Shown piece by piece: positions 1 to 8,362 of a DNA stretch of 64,000 nt. The translations under genes were made by a program, and so were the position numbers. Under the pieces are notes generated by a model. It was not told the DNA's origin. It worked only from the letters and a program-made list of their open reading frames with translations, and did no database searches. The DNA is taken from the NCBI RefSeq assembly GCF_000013745.1, contig NC_007925.1:558001-622000 (forward strand), written 5' to 3'. Each line of letters begins with the position of its first letter. Within the stretch, counting starts at the first letter, position 1. This DNA comes from Rhodopseudomonas_A palustris_F (GTDB lineage Bacteria; Pseudomonadota; Alphaproteobacteria; Rhizobiales; Xanthobacteraceae).

Positions 1-57
1 CTCTCCGCCGACATGGACGTCAACTACATGGTGGTGGCCGAGACGGCGGCGGGGTGA
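1..57 (+). CDS. C-terminal end of an unidentified protein (5' part outside the window)
   Basis: An open frame enters at base 1 and stops at a TGA ending at 57. It encodes only 18 residues, LSADMDVNYMVVAETAAG. This is too short to name a family. High GC at third positions fits a real coding end. The next gene starts about 390 bases downstream. Confidence 0.5.
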   Translation, partial: LSADMDVNYMVVAETAAG

Positions 58-447
58 AGCGGCGACTTTTACCTGGAAGCTCGGATCGAATAGCCGACGT
101 TGCTACGCGGGCAGCGCTACTTAGAATGTTCGTCCTCTCCGCGTCATGGCCGGGCTGGACCTTTGCCACTCACTCCGCCGTCATCCTGAGGAGCCCGGCG
201 TCGCGCAGCGAAGCCGGGCGTCTCGAAGGATGGGCCGCGAGTCCTTGGCGAGCCGCACCACCCTGAGTCGCATCCTTCGAGGCCCTCGCGATGCTCGGGC
301 ACCTCAGGATGACGACGCTGCGATCGGGTCGCGCGTAGCATGACGGCGCCGTGGGGCGCCGCGCATAGCGCCATGACGCCGGCGCCGTTGACCGCGCAGC
401 GCATGCCCGGCACGATACTGATTCCGTTCTCCGCTTAGCAGCCCCGC
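58..447. other. Gene-free stretch holding an imperfect palindromic repeat
   Basis: No open frame here has a good ribosome site or a recognisable product. Bases 180-313 are an imperfect palindrome whose 12-base ends are perfect inverted copies. Just before it, at about 140-160, lies a fragment resembling the repeat at 1441-1531. Confidence 0.6.
180..313. repeat. Palindromic intergenic repeat, copy A (pair with 21337-21473)
   Basis: The element begins GTCATCCTGAGG and ends CCTCAGGATGAC, a perfect 12-base terminal inverted repeat. A second inner pair reads CGAAGGATG and CATCCTTCG. A copy of the same size with the same ends lies at 21337-21473. No protein is encoded. It resembles REP- or MITE-like elements common between genes in this family. 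Confidence 0.75.
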
Positions 448-1347
448 ATGTTCTCCATCGCCGCGCTCTGGATTCCCTTCACGTTGGTGGCCGCGCTCGG
501 CCAGGTGGCGCGCAATGCGATGCAGCGCCAGCTCACCGGGCCGCTCGGTACCTGGGGCGCCACCAATATCCGCTTCCTGTTCGGCTTTCCGTTCTCGCTC
601 GTTTTCTTCGCGGTGGTGATCGTCGCCACCGGCGACGCGGTGCCGTGGCCGACCGCGGCGTTCTGGCCATGGCTGCTGCTCGGCGCGCTGAGCCAGATCC
701 TCGGCACCGGCTTGATGCTGGCGGCGATGAACGACCGCTCCTTCGTGGTGACGACTGCGTATCTGAAAACCGAGGCGATCCAGACCGCGATCTTCGGCTT
801 CGTGTTTTTGGGCGATCACCTGACCTGGCTGAAGGTCACCGCGATCCTGATCGCCACGCTCGGCGTGGTGATCACCGCGCTGCGGCCGGGGGGTGATAAG
901 AGCTTCACCGATCTGAAGCCGACGCTGCAGGGGCTGGTGGCGGCGGCGGCGTTCGCGCTGTCGGCGGTGGGGTTCCGCGGCGCCATCATCGTGGTGCCGG
1001 ACGTCTCCTTCGTCACCGCGGCGTCGTATACCCTGGTGGCCGCATTGGGCGTGCAGACGCTGGTGCTGACGATCTATCTGCTGGCCCGCGCGCCGAAAGT
1101 GCTGCGCGACATTCTCCAGCTGTGGAAGCCGTCGATGCTGGCCGGCTTCACCGGCGCGCTGGCCTCGCAGTTCTGGTTTCTCGCCTTCGCGCTGACCGCG
1201 GCGGCGAACGTGCGCACGCTGGCGCTGGTCGAGGTGCTGTTCGCGCAGGCCGTGGCGTATTTTTCGTTCAAGCAGCCGCTGCTGCCGCGGGAATTGTTCG
1301 GCATCGCCTTGATCGTGGTCGGCGTTGCGCTGCTGATCGCCGGCTGA
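448..1347 (+). CDS. EamA/DMT-superfamily membrane transporter
   Basis: The 299-residue protein is almost wholly hydrophobic. It looks like two tandem EamA repeats (about residues 1-145 and 150-298), which would give roughly ten membrane helices, the usual layout and length of drug/metabolite exporters in the inner membrane. The start is the first ATG of the frame, though the ribosome site before it is weak. The substrate cannot be read from sequence; members export amino acids, nucleotides or other metabolites. It stands alone between two repeat-bearing gaps. Confidence 0.8.
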   Translation: MFSIAALWIPFTLVAALGQVARNAMQRQLTGPLGTWGATNIRFLFGFPFSLVFFAVVIVATGDAVPWPTAAFWPWLLLGALSQILGTGLMLAAMNDRSFVVTTAYLKTEAIQTAIFGFVFLGDHLTWLKVTAILIATLGVVITALRPGGDKSFTDLKPTLQGLVAAAAFALSAVGFRGAIIVVPDVSFVTAASYTLVAALGVQTLVLTIYLLARAPKVLRDILQLWKPSMLAGFTGALASQFWFLAFALTAAANVRTLALVEVLFAQAVAYFSFKQPLLPRELFGIALIVVGVALLIAG

Positions 1348-1440
1348 TCAGCGTAGCGCGATCAGCACGCTCCCCATGAGGATCAAATTCGCTACGTCGG
1401 TCGCAACAATGGCAGGGTCTCGATTATCGCTGCCCTCTCC

Positions 1441-1531
1441 ACGTCATGGCCGGGCTTGTCCCGGCCATCCACGACAACATCGGCGGCCGTGCTTGTGGGC
1501 GTGGATGGCCGCGACGAGCGCGGCCATGACG
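1441..1531. repeat. Palindromic intergenic repeat
   Basis: A half reading CGTCATGGCCGGGC...CCATCCACG is followed by an inverted half CGTGGATGGCC...GGCCATGACG, so the unit of about 90 bases can fold back on itself. It sits between a plus-strand gene and the end of a minus-strand gene. A partial relative lies near 140-160. Confidence 0.7.
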
Positions 1532-1614
1532 GGTTGAGCACAGTGCTGGATAGCCGGCGCAGCATCCGGAGAGCCTCGCGCGGAGCACCTCACGGCGCAA
1601 ACCCGGCTAATCAA

Positions 1615-2103
1615 TTAGTTGCGGTCTTCCGGCAGCACCGGCAGCGGCGTGACGTCGATGCCTTCGTCGATCAGCGCGCGGGCCTCGTCGCTGGTGGCCT
1701 CGCCGAAAATCGGCCGGTGTTCGATGTCGCCGTAATGCATCTTGCGGGCTTCGTTGGGAAACTTTTGCCCGACGTTGTCGGCGTTCTTGGTGATGTGGTC
1801 GCGCAGCTCTTTCAGCTTGCTGCGCAGTTCGCGCTCCTGCGCCAGCAACAGCGGCGTCGAGGTCGATGTCGCGTCGGGCGCTGCGACTTCGGGTGCGGGC
1901 GCGGGGACCGCAGCCGCGGGCTGCGCCGGATCCTTGCGCTGGTGCGAGATCTGCGGCGCCATGATCGCCTTCTCGACCTTCACCGAACCGCAGTTCGGGC
2001 AGCTCACCAGCTTGCGCCGCGCCTGCGAATCATAGGCCGAAGAGCTCTGAAACCAGCTCTCGAATTGGTGGCCGTGGTCGCAGCGCAGCGTGTAGCGGAT
2101 CAT
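1615..2103 (-). CDS. DUF1178 family protein
   Basis: This 162-residue protein starts MIRYTLRCDHGHQFESWF. It has Cys8 with nearby histidines and a CPNCG pair at Cys35/Cys38, which suggests a small zinc ribbon at the N terminus. The middle is Ala/Pro-rich and the C-terminal part is helical and charged, as in DUF1178 proteins. The biochemical role is unknown. The frame stays open further upstream, but the ATG at 2103 is chosen because it makes an ATGA overlap with the stop of the nitrilase gene and gives the family N terminus. It is the last gene of a grxC-nitrilase-DUF1178 chain. Confidence 0.85.
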   Translation of the reverse strand: MIRYTLRCDHGHQFESWFQSSSAYDSQARRKLVSCPNCGSVKVEKAIMAPQISHQRKDPAQPAAAVPAPAPEVAAPDATSTSTPLLLAQERELRSKLKELRDHITKNADNVGQKFPNEARKMHYGDIEHRPIFGEATSDEARALIDEGIDVTPLPVLPEDRN

Positions 2104-2978
2104 ACCGTGCCCCGCACCAGGTGCAGATGCTCCGGATTGGTCTTCGGATCGGCGAGGCCGAAGCGGCGGCCGTGCTGCAACGACGGGATCGCGCTGCGCG
2201 CCTTGGTGACCTTGCCGGGGTCGATCTCGGTGATGATGAAGCCGGGCTCGGTGCCGCCTTCCGCCAGCACCACGCCCCACGGATCGATGATCAGCGAATG
2301 GCCGAAGGTGGAGCGGCCGTTGTCGTGCAGCCCGCCTTGCGCGGCGGCGAAGATGAAGCAGCCGTTCTCGATGGCGCGGGCGCGCAGCAGCGTATGCCAA
2401 TGCGCCTCGCCGGTGGTCTTGGTGAACGCCGCCGGCACCGAGATGAAGGCCGCGCCGGCGTCGGCCAGCGCGCGGTACAGCGCCGGAAACCGCACGTCGT
2501 AGCAGATCGTCAGCCCGATCCGGCCCCACGGCAGGTCGCTGATCACCGCGGTCTCGCCGGGCTGGTAGTTCGCCGATTCCCGATAGCTTTCGCCGTTCTC
2601 GAGATCGATATCGAACATATGGATCTTGTCGTAGCTGGCGAGAATGGCGCCTTGCGGATCAATCAGGAACGAACGGTTGGCGGCGCGATCGGGCGTCGCC
2701 TTCACCGCCAGCGAGCCGATATGCAGATGGATGTTCAGCGCCTTCGCCAACTCACGATAGGCCTTCAGCGACAGATCATCGTCCTGGAACGCGAGCTGCT
2801 CGAACAGCGCGGCGCGGTTCGGCTGCATCATATTGCTCACCTCGGGGGTGAGCACATAGTCGGCGCCGGCCGCCGCCGCCTCGCGGATCAGCGCGCTCGC
2901 AGCGGCGAGATTGGGCTGCGGCAGCAGCCCGGTGCGCAGTTGCACCATCGCGGCGGTGAAGGTTCCGGCGGCGCTCAT
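2100..2978 (-). CDS. Carbon-nitrogen hydrolase (nitrilase superfamily, Nit1/Nit2-like)
   Basis: The protein has 292 residues with the nitrilase Glu-Lys-Cys triad visible: Glu46 in TPEVSN, Lys118 in YDKIHMFD and Cys159 in TICYDVRFP. These motifs match the Nit branch, which hydrolyses amides. Close relatives act as deaminated-glutathione amidase or omega-amidase; that substrate is an inference. The start overlaps the stop of the glutaredoxin gene by four bases, and its own stop overlaps DUF1178, so the three are translationally coupled. Company with a glutaredoxin fits a glutathione-linked role. Confidence 0.88.
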   Translation of the reverse strand: MSAAGTFTAAMVQLRTGLLPQPNLAAASALIREAAAAGADYVLTPEVSNMMQPNRAALFEQLAFQDDDLSLKAYRELAKALNIHLHIGSLAVKATPDRAANRSFLIDPQGAILASYDKIHMFDIDLENGESYRESANYQPGETAVISDLPWGRIGLTICYDVRFPALYRALADAGAAFISVPAAFTKTTGEAHWHTLLRARAIENGCFIFAAAQGGLHDNGRSTFGHSLIIDPWGVVLAEGGTEPGFIITEIDPGKVTKARSAIPSLQHGRRFGLADPKTNPEHLHLVRGTV

Positions 2979-3250
2979 GAAGCGGCCGTTTCGCCGGCGA
3001 GCAGCGAATCCAGCTTGCCGGCGCGGTCGAGATCATAAAGGTCGTCGCAGCCGCCGACATGGAGTTCGCCGATGAAAATCTGCGGATAGGTGGCGCCGGC
3101 GCCGACCCGCTTCGTCATCTGCTCGCGAAAGCTCGGGTCGAGTGAGACGTCGTATTCGGTGAACGCCGCTTTCTTGCGGGTCAGCAGCGAACGGGCGGCG
3201 CTGCAATAGCCACAGCCCGGCCGCGTGAAGATTTCGATAGCAGCGCTCAT
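2975..3250 (-). CDS. grxC: Glutaredoxin 3 (GrxC family)
   Basis: This 91-residue protein has the active-site motif CGYC at Cys13-Cys16, a TYP cis-proline segment and the GGCDDL glutathione-binding loop, all typical of dithiol class I glutaredoxins. It reduces protein disulfides and mixed disulfides with glutathione in the cytoplasm. The ATG at 3250 is chosen because it gives a standard N terminus; upstream codons in frame run into a palindromic repeat. It is the first gene of the chain with the nitrilase and DUF1178. Confidence 0.92.
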   Translation of the reverse strand: MSAAIEIFTRPGCGYCSAARSLLTRKKAAFTEYDVSLDPSFREQMTKRVGAGATYPQIFIGELHVGGCDDLYDLDRAGKLDSLLAGETAAS

Positions 3251-3270
3251 GTCACACTCAGGTTGCTGGA

Positions 3271-3309
3271 GCATGATCCCGAAAAGGGATTCCGGTTTTC
3301 GGACCATGC
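3271..3309. repeat. Short palindromic repeat upstream of grxC
   Basis: The segment reads GCATGATCCCGAAAAGGGAT, then a half ending CGGTTTTCGGACCATGC. It folds into a hairpin with GCATG(A/G)TCC ends. This is a familiar intergenic palindrome type in rhizobia and relatives. A diverged version may lie near 8600-8622, before secA. Confidence 0.55.
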
Positions 3310-3333
3310 TCATCAAGAATTAGGTTGACCCGA

Positions 3334-4143
3334 CTATATGGGGGATTTGTGGGTGTCCACAACCCGCGCAAAGACCAGCACATCGACCGAGGCGGCCCTG
3401 GCGCGGAGCAGCGCCCGCGCGCAGGCGTCCACTGTCGCGCCGGAGGTCAAAACGTCGTCGACCAGCACGATCCGGCGGCCCTGCACAGTCGCTTTGTTCT
3501 CCGACGGAACCCGGAACGCGCCCTGCACATTGGCGGCGCGCTCGCTTTTCGACAGCCCGATCTGATGCGCGGTGGCCCGCACCCTTCGCAGCGCGTCGCG
3601 CGAAACCGGCACGTTGGCCTGCCGGCTGATGGCGCGGGCCAGCGCGCCGGACTGGTTGTAGCGCCGCGAAAAGCCGCGCCGCCAATGCAGCGGCACCGGC
3701 ACCAACAGGTCGGCATCTTGAAGGAGCGGCGCGCCGGCCTGCGCCATCCAGCGTCCCATGGTCGGCGCCAGATCGACGCGGTCGTGGAACTTGAGTGCGT
3801 GCACCAAAGTTCGCGCCACCTCGTCATAGCGCACCGCGGCGCGGGCGCGGGCATAGGCCGGCGGATCGGCGATCGCCTGCATCGACAGAATGCCGGGGCC
3901 GGGATCGTAGACAAAGGGAATGCCGAGCCGCTCGCAATAGGGCGGCGCGATGAACGACAGTTGCGACCAGCAGGCGGCGCAGACGCCGTGGCCGGAAACC
4001 GGCTCGCGGCAGGCCACGCACAGCGTCGGCAAGGCAATGTCGAGCGCCAGGCGCGCGCCGTGGCCCAACGCCTGCCGGCAAAGGCCAAGCGCGCCACGGA
4101 ACGAGGCCGCGATGGATCGCGGCGATGGCGCGTCGGTCTCCAT
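3334..4143 (-). CDS. ComF family protein (phosphoribosyltransferase-like)
   Basis: The 269-residue protein carries an N-terminal cysteine cluster (CVAC and CAAC at about residues 42-61), likely a zinc ribbon. The C-terminal half is a type I phosphoribosyltransferase fold with the PRPP loop VLVDDVLTSGAT near residues 225-236. This is the ComF layout. In naturally transformable bacteria ComF helps take up single-stranded DNA; in most alphaproteobacteria the role is unproven. Its last base lies 83 bases upstream of the grxC start on the same strand, with a palindrome between, so co-transcription is possible. Confidence 0.87.
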   Translation of the reverse strand: METDAPSPRSIAASFRGALGLCRQALGHGARLALDIALPTLCVACREPVSGHGVCAACWSQLSFIAPPYCERLGIPFVYDPGPGILSMQAIADPPAYARARAAVRYDEVARTLVHALKFHDRVDLAPTMGRWMAQAGAPLLQDADLLVPVPLHWRRGFSRRYNQSGALARAISRQANVPVSRDALRRVRATAHQIGLSKSERAANVQGAFRVPSENKATVQGRRIVLVDDVLTSGATVDACARALLRARAASVDVLVFARVVDTHKSPI

Positions 4144-4253
4144 GCCGCAAGGCTAATGCCGGCAATGCCGTCGCTCAAGCGGCAACCTAGGCGTATGGTG
4201 CGGGCGAGATCGCCTAAGTTGCCGGTAAAGCGAATCAGACCGAGGAGAGCGAG

Positions 4254-4565
4254 TTGTCCGATCCAGAGGCCAAGCCAGCCGAGACGCTGATCTATGTCGA
4301 TATTTCGACCGCGCCGATCATCAATTTCGACATCGCGCCGGCGCACGGCATCATGGCCAACACGGTGCAGATCGAACTGGCGTCGCGGACGCTGAACCCG
4401 TTGGCCGACGGCTCGGTCGAAGTGAAATTCGTCACCACCGGCCGGCTGCGCTGCAGCCAGGCGGCGGCGATGCATCTGCGCAACGCGCTCGATGCATCAT
4501 TGAGGATGTTCGAAGCGCCGCAGCAGAGCCCGGGTCCGGCCGCGGCATCCTCCAAGCTGAACTGA
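4254..4565 (+). CDS. Conserved-looking hypothetical protein, 103 aa, TTG start
   Basis: No family is recognised. The start is a TTG preceded by GAGGAGAG at good spacing; no ATG is available near the N terminus. The protein reads as a compact beta-rich segment (ETLIYVDISTAPIINFDIAP and following strands) with no signal peptide or membrane helix, then a Pro/Ala-rich tail. Coding bias matches its neighbours. It lies 110 bases after the divergent comF start and 35 bases before the methyltransferase on the same strand, so it may share a transcript with that gene. Confidence 0.65.
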   Translation: MSDPEAKPAETLIYVDISTAPIINFDIAPAHGIMANTVQIELASRTLNPLADGSVEVKFVTTGRLRCSQAAAMHLRNALDASLRMFEAPQQSPGPAAASSKLN

Positions 4566-4600
4566 TTGCCAGTGGCACGCCTCCGGCTTAACGCAGCGGC

Positions 4601-5440
4601 ATGAGTTCGCCGCAAGCGCCCAAACTGTTCGACCGCGCCCTGTTGGCGGCGCGGCAGCGCCGCGCCCGCGCCTTGGGGCCGGCGACGTTTCTGCTCGACC
4701 GCGTCGCCGAGGAGATGGCGGAACGGCTGCACGCGGTGCTGCGAGAATTTCCCGCCGCCGCCGATATCGCCACCCCGGGCGACGAATTGCGCGCAGTGCT
4801 GCGCGGCCGGGTCGGCGCCATGCAGCCGATCGCTCTCGACGCCGACGAGCGGCTGCCGCTCGCCGAGGGCTCGATCGATCTGGCGGTCTCGGCGCTGGCG
4901 CTGCAATTTGTCAACGATCTGCCGGGCGTGCTGAAGCAGATTCGCCGCGCCTTGAAGCCCGACGGACTGTTGTTGGCAGTGATGAGCGGCGGCGACACCT
5001 TAACAGAGTTGCGCCAGGCCTTCGCCGCAGCGGAATCCGAGCTCGACGGCGGGGTCTCGCCGCGGGTTGCGCCGGCCGCCGATCTGCGCGATCTCGGCGC
5101 CTTGCTGCAGCGCGCCGGCTTCGCGCTGCCGGTCACCGACGTCGACCGGATCATCGTACGCTACGATAACGCCTTGGCGCTGATGCAGGATTTGCGGCGG
5201 ATGGGGGCCGGCAACGTCTTGGTCGAGCGCCGCCGCACGCCATTGCGCCGCGCCACGCTGCTGCGGATGGCCGAGATCTACGCCGAACGCTTCGCCGATC
5301 CCGACGGCCGCGTCCGCGCCACCTTCGAACTGGTTTGGCTTTCCGGCTGGTCACCGCACGAAAGTCAGCAGCAGCCGCTCAAACCGGGCTCCGCCAAGGC
5401 CAGCCTGGCCGACGCGGTGAAGCGGATGATGCCGAAGTAA
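4601..5440 (+). CDS. SAM-dependent methyltransferase (BioC / NDUFAF5-like)
   Basis: The 279-residue protein has a class I methyltransferase core: an acidic strand end at IALDADERLPLAEGSID, then the SALALQFVNDLPGVLKQIRR segment and LKPDGLLLAV, as in Methyltransf_11 enzymes. The N-terminal pattern LFDRALLAARQRRA and the C-terminal WSPHESQQQPLKPGSAKASL resemble the BioC-like family that includes mitochondrial NDUFAF5, an assembly factor of complex I. NDUFAF5 itself hydroxylates an arginine, so methyl transfer is not assured. The assignment to the NDUFAF5 branch is from memory of the family. It converges with the Nudix gene across a hairpin-rich gap. Confidence 0.8.
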   Translation: MSSPQAPKLFDRALLAARQRRARALGPATFLLDRVAEEMAERLHAVLREFPAAADIATPGDELRAVLRGRVGAMQPIALDADERLPLAEGSIDLAVSALALQFVNDLPGVLKQIRRALKPDGLLLAVMSGGDTLTELRQAFAAAESELDGGVSPRVAPAADLRDLGALLQRAGFALPVTDVDRIIVRYDNALALMQDLRRMGAGNVLVERRRTPLRRATLLRMAEIYAERFADPDGRVRATFELVWLSGWSPHESQQQPLKPGSAKASLADAVKRMMPK

Positions 5441-5463
5441 GTGGGTAGCCAGGTGTCCCGGAC

Positions 5464-5580
5464 CCGGCGCAGCGTCCTTGACGCTGCGCCGGGAGCCGGG
5501 ACCGTTCCAAGTGCTGCGGTCCGTAACGGCCCCGGAGGCAGTGCCCCACGCCGCAAGGGCGGCGCGGTGCACTGCCTCCG
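5464..5580. terminator. Two strong hairpins between convergent genes
   Basis: The first hairpin (5464-5492) has perfect 13-base arms, CCGGCGCAGCGTC and its complement, with a 3-base loop. The second (5533-5580) has perfect 12-base arms, CGGAGGCAGTGC and its complement, around an inner GC-rich fold. They sit where a plus and a minus gene meet and may stop transcription from both sides, but no T-run follows. The first resembles repeated elements of this bacterial family. Confidence 0.5.
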
Positions 5581-5592
5581 GGGCACGAAGAA

Positions 5593-5994
5593 CTACTGCA
5601 GCAAATCAATCAGGTGCGAGAGCAGCGGAATGTCGGCCGGCGGCATCGGATAGTCGCGCAGTTTGTTCGGGCGGACCCAGGCCAGGGTCTGGCCCTCGCG
5701 CGCGGTCGCCGTGCCTTCCCAGCGCCGGCAGATGTACAGCGGCATCAACAGATGGAAGTCTTCGTAAGCGTGGCTGGCGAAAGTGAGCGGCGCCAGGCAC
5801 GGCTCCCTCACCGTGATGCCGAGTTCTTCGTCCAATTCGCGGATCAGCGCCTGCTCCGGCCGCTCGCCGTCGTCGAGTTTGCCGCCGGGGAATTCCCATA
5901 GCCCGGCCAAGGTCTTGCCGGGCGGGCGCTGGGCGATCAGCACGCGATTATCGGCGTCGATCAGCGCCACCGCGACGACGAGCAGAAGATTCAC
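5593..5994 (-). CDS. Nudix hydrolase, MutT-like (8-oxo-dGTP diphosphatase type)
   Basis: This 133-residue protein has a full Nudix box, from GGKLDDGERPEQ to RELDEELGI, at about residues 37-60, and the MutT-like start VVAVALIDADNRVLIAQRP. MutT cleans 8-oxo-dGTP from the nucleotide pool; that substrate is likely but not certain. The start overlaps the argJ stop by four bases (ATGA), so it is translated with argJ, a gene order frequent in alphaproteobacteria. Confidence 0.88.
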   Translation of the reverse strand: MNLLLVVAVALIDADNRVLIAQRPPGKTLAGLWEFPGGKLDDGERPEQALIRELDEELGITVREPCLAPLTFASHAYEDFHLLMPLYICRRWEGTATAREGQTLAWVRPNKLRDYPMPPADIPLLSHLIDLLQ

Positions 5995-7232
5995 GACCGA
6001 TAGTCGCCGTTGATGGCGATGTATTCTTTTGTCAGGTCGCAGGTCAGCACGCGGTCGCGGCCTTTGCCGAGGCCGAGCGCGACCTTGATCTGGATTTCCG
6101 GGCTCTTCATCGCCTTGGAGACTTCGGCCTCGTTGTAGGAGGGATCCCGCGCGCCCGCCTTGGCGACCCGGATGCCGTTGAACGAAATCGACAATTTATC
6201 GCGGTCGGCGGGTTCGCCGGCCTTGCCGACCGCCATCACCACGCGGCCCCAATTGGCATCCTCGCCGGCGATCGCGGTCTTCACCAGCGGCGAATTGGCG
6301 ATCGACATCGCGATCTTGCGGGCGCTGGCCTTGGAGGTCGCGCCGTCGACGATGATCTCGACCAGTTTCCGCGCGCCTTCGCCGTCGCGGGCGACCTGTT
6401 CGGCGAGATTGGCCAGCACCGCGTTGAAGGCTTTGACGAAAGCTTTCAGCCGGATGTCGCTGGCCTTGGAAATCTTCGGCGCGCCGTTGGCGGCGGCGGC
6501 CCCCGTGGCGAACGCCAGCAGCGTATCCGAGGTCGAGGTGTCGCCATCGATGGTCACCGCGTTGAAAGTGTCGGCGACGCCGGCCTTCAGCAGCGACTGC
6601 AGCGCGGGGGCGGCAATCGGCGCGTCGGTGAACACGAAGGCCAGCATCGTCGCCATGTCGGGGGCGATCATGCCGGCGCCCTTGGCCATGCCGTTGATCG
6701 TCACCTTGGCCTTGCCGAGCTTCACCGTGGCGGTGGCGACCTTCGGGAAGGTGTCGGTGGTCATGATCGCGCGGGCGGCGTCCATCCAGCCGCCCGGCAC
6801 AGCGGCCTCGGCGAGTTGATCGAGCACGCCGTCGAATTTGCTGGCGTCGAGCGGTTCGCCGATCACCCCGGTCGAGGCCAGAAAAATATCGGCGGGTTTG
6901 CAGCCGATCGCTTTCGCGGCGATTTTCGCGGTCAGCGCGGTGGCGACGCGGCCGGTCTTGCCGGTGAAGGCGTTGGCGTTGCCGGAATTCACCACCAGCG
7001 CCCGCGCTTTGCCGCCTTTCAGATTGAGCCGGCACCATTCCACCGGGGCGGACGGGCATTTCGACTGGGTGAACACCCCGGCCACCGCGGTGCCCGGGTC
7101 GAGCAGCGCCAGCAGCACGTCGGTGCGGCCCTTGTAGCGGATCCCGGCGGCGGCGGTGGCGAGCTTGACGCCGGCGAGCGGCGGCAATTCGGGGACATTG
7201 GTCGGGGCGAGCGGGGAGACGGCGGTGGCCAT
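5991..7232 (-). CDS. argJ: Arginine biosynthesis bifunctional protein ArgJ
   Basis: ArgJ moves the acetyl group from N-acetylornithine to glutamate, closing the acetyl cycle of arginine synthesis, and often also makes N-acetylglutamate from acetyl-CoA. The 413-residue length and the self-cleavage motif KGAGMIAP...MATML, with the nucleophilic Thr near residue 195, are diagnostic. The precursor splits there into alpha and beta chains. The start is the ATG at 7232. The gene lies downstream of a parvulin gene on the same strand, separated by a long hairpin, and overlaps the Nudix gene. Confidence 0.96.
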   Translation of the reverse strand: MATAVSPLAPTNVPELPPLAGVKLATAAAGIRYKGRTDVLLALLDPGTAVAGVFTQSKCPSAPVEWCRLNLKGGKARALVVNSGNANAFTGKTGRVATALTAKIAAKAIGCKPADIFLASTGVIGEPLDASKFDGVLDQLAEAAVPGGWMDAARAIMTTDTFPKVATATVKLGKAKVTINGMAKGAGMIAPDMATMLAFVFTDAPIAAPALQSLLKAGVADTFNAVTIDGDTSTSDTLLAFATGAAAANGAPKISKASDIRLKAFVKAFNAVLANLAEQVARDGEGARKLVEIIVDGATSKASARKIAMSIANSPLVKTAIAGEDANWGRVVMAVGKAGEPADRDKLSISFNGIRVAKAGARDPSYNEAEVSKAMKSPEIQIKVALGLGKGRDRVLTCDLTKEYIAINGDYRS

Positions 7233-7320
7233 GCGCGTTCAGCTTTCAGCAAGTGTCTGCAAAGAGTGGAGCGCTCTGTATCACCTCTGCGCGACCGCGG
7301 GGAGGTCGGTTTGCGCGCCA

Positions 7321-7380
7321 AACGAGAAAGCCGGATGAGCGGTGCTGCGCATGACGCGGCGTCCTCTCATCCGGCTCGTT
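7321..7380 (-). terminator. Long hairpin after the parvulin gene
   Basis: CCGGATGAG (7331-7339) pairs with CTCATCCGG (7366-7374), and AACGAG (7321-7326) pairs with CTCGTT (7375-7380) across a 4-base bulge. It lies 50 bases past the parvulin stop and about 90 bases before argJ, so it may end or attenuate that transcript. There is no clear T-run. Confidence 0.45.
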
Positions 7381-7429
7381 TAGACTCGCCAGCTCGGCCC
7401 CGCGCGCGGGACAGAGCTGGAAACGGCGG

Positions 7430-8362
7430 TTACTTCTTCGCCGGGGTCTTGGCGGCGTCGGGCTTTGCCGCCTCAGGCTTGGCGACCTCGGCGGGCTTGG
7501 CCGGATCGGCTTTGGCGGCCTCGGCCGGCTTGTCGAGCCGCTCGATCTTGGCGGTTTCGCGCAGCTTGGTGACGTAATCGGCCTGCGCCTTGCGCGTCAC
7601 ATAGGTTTCGATCTGCGCCTTGACCTGAGCGAAGTCCGGCGCCTTGCGGTTGCGCTTTTCCTCGACCTTGATGATGTGCCAGCCGAATTGCGACTTCACC
7701 GGGTCGGAAATCTTGCCCGGCTCCAGCGCGAAGGCGACCGAGGAGAATTCCGGCACCATCTGGTCCTTGGTGAAGAAGCCGAGGTCGCCGCCGTCCGAGG
7801 CGCCGGGATCCTTGGACTTCTTCTTGGCGAGTTCGGCGAAATCGGCGCCCTTCTTCAGCTCGTCTTCGATCGCCTTGGCCTCGTCCTCGGTCTCCACCAG
7901 GATGTGGCGGGCGCGAACTTCGGTTTCGCCAGTGATCTGCTTGGCGGCGTCGTCATAGACTTTCTTCATCGCGGCGTCGGTGGTCGCCGCCTTGCCTTCG
8001 ACGGCCAACAGATTGTCCATCAACAGCCGGTTGCGGGCGAAGGCGAGCTTCGCCTTGAAGTCCTCGCGATCGGCGATTTTCTTGTCTTCGGCGGCCTTGG
8101 CGACGATCTTGAGGTCGATCAGGAACGACAGCACGTTGTCGGTCTTGGTGGCTGGGTCCATCTGCGCCAAGCTGGGCCCGAGCTCCTCCTCGGCGATGGC
8201 GACGTCGCTCTGGCGGATTTCCTGGCCATTGACCTTGGCGAGCACCGGATCGGCGTCCTGCGCGCGGGCCGGCAGGCCGGCCAGCAGCAGACAGCCGGTC
8301 AGGGCGGCGCAGGCGAGGCCGAAGCGCAGGCGCGGTTTGGGATCGAGCGGCGAAGACGTCAT
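7430..8362 (-). CDS. Peptidylprolyl isomerase, parvulin/SurA-like, exported
   Basis: The 310-residue protein has an N-terminal signal sequence (CAALTGCLLLAGLPARAQ), a SurA-like N-terminal helical part, and a parvulin domain at about residues 150-245. The motifs RHILVETEDEA, SDGGDLGFF and FGWHIIKVEE are the PpiC signature. It should help fold proteins in the periplasm. The tail after residue 275 is low-complexity, repeating KPAEAAK / KPEAAKPDA units. It sits upstream of argJ on the same strand. Confidence 0.9.
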   Translation of the reverse strand: MTSSPLDPKPRLRFGLACAALTGCLLLAGLPARAQDADPVLAKVNGQEIRQSDVAIAEEELGPSLAQMDPATKTDNVLSFLIDLKIVAKAAEDKKIADREDFKAKLAFARNRLLMDNLLAVEGKAATTDAAMKKVYDDAAKQITGETEVRARHILVETEDEAKAIEDELKKGADFAELAKKKSKDPGASDGGDLGFFTKDQMVPEFSSVAFALEPGKISDPVKSQFGWHIIKVEEKRNRKAPDFAQVKAQIETYVTRKAQADYVTKLRETAKIERLDKPAEAAKADPAKPAEVAKPEAAKPDAAKTPAKK

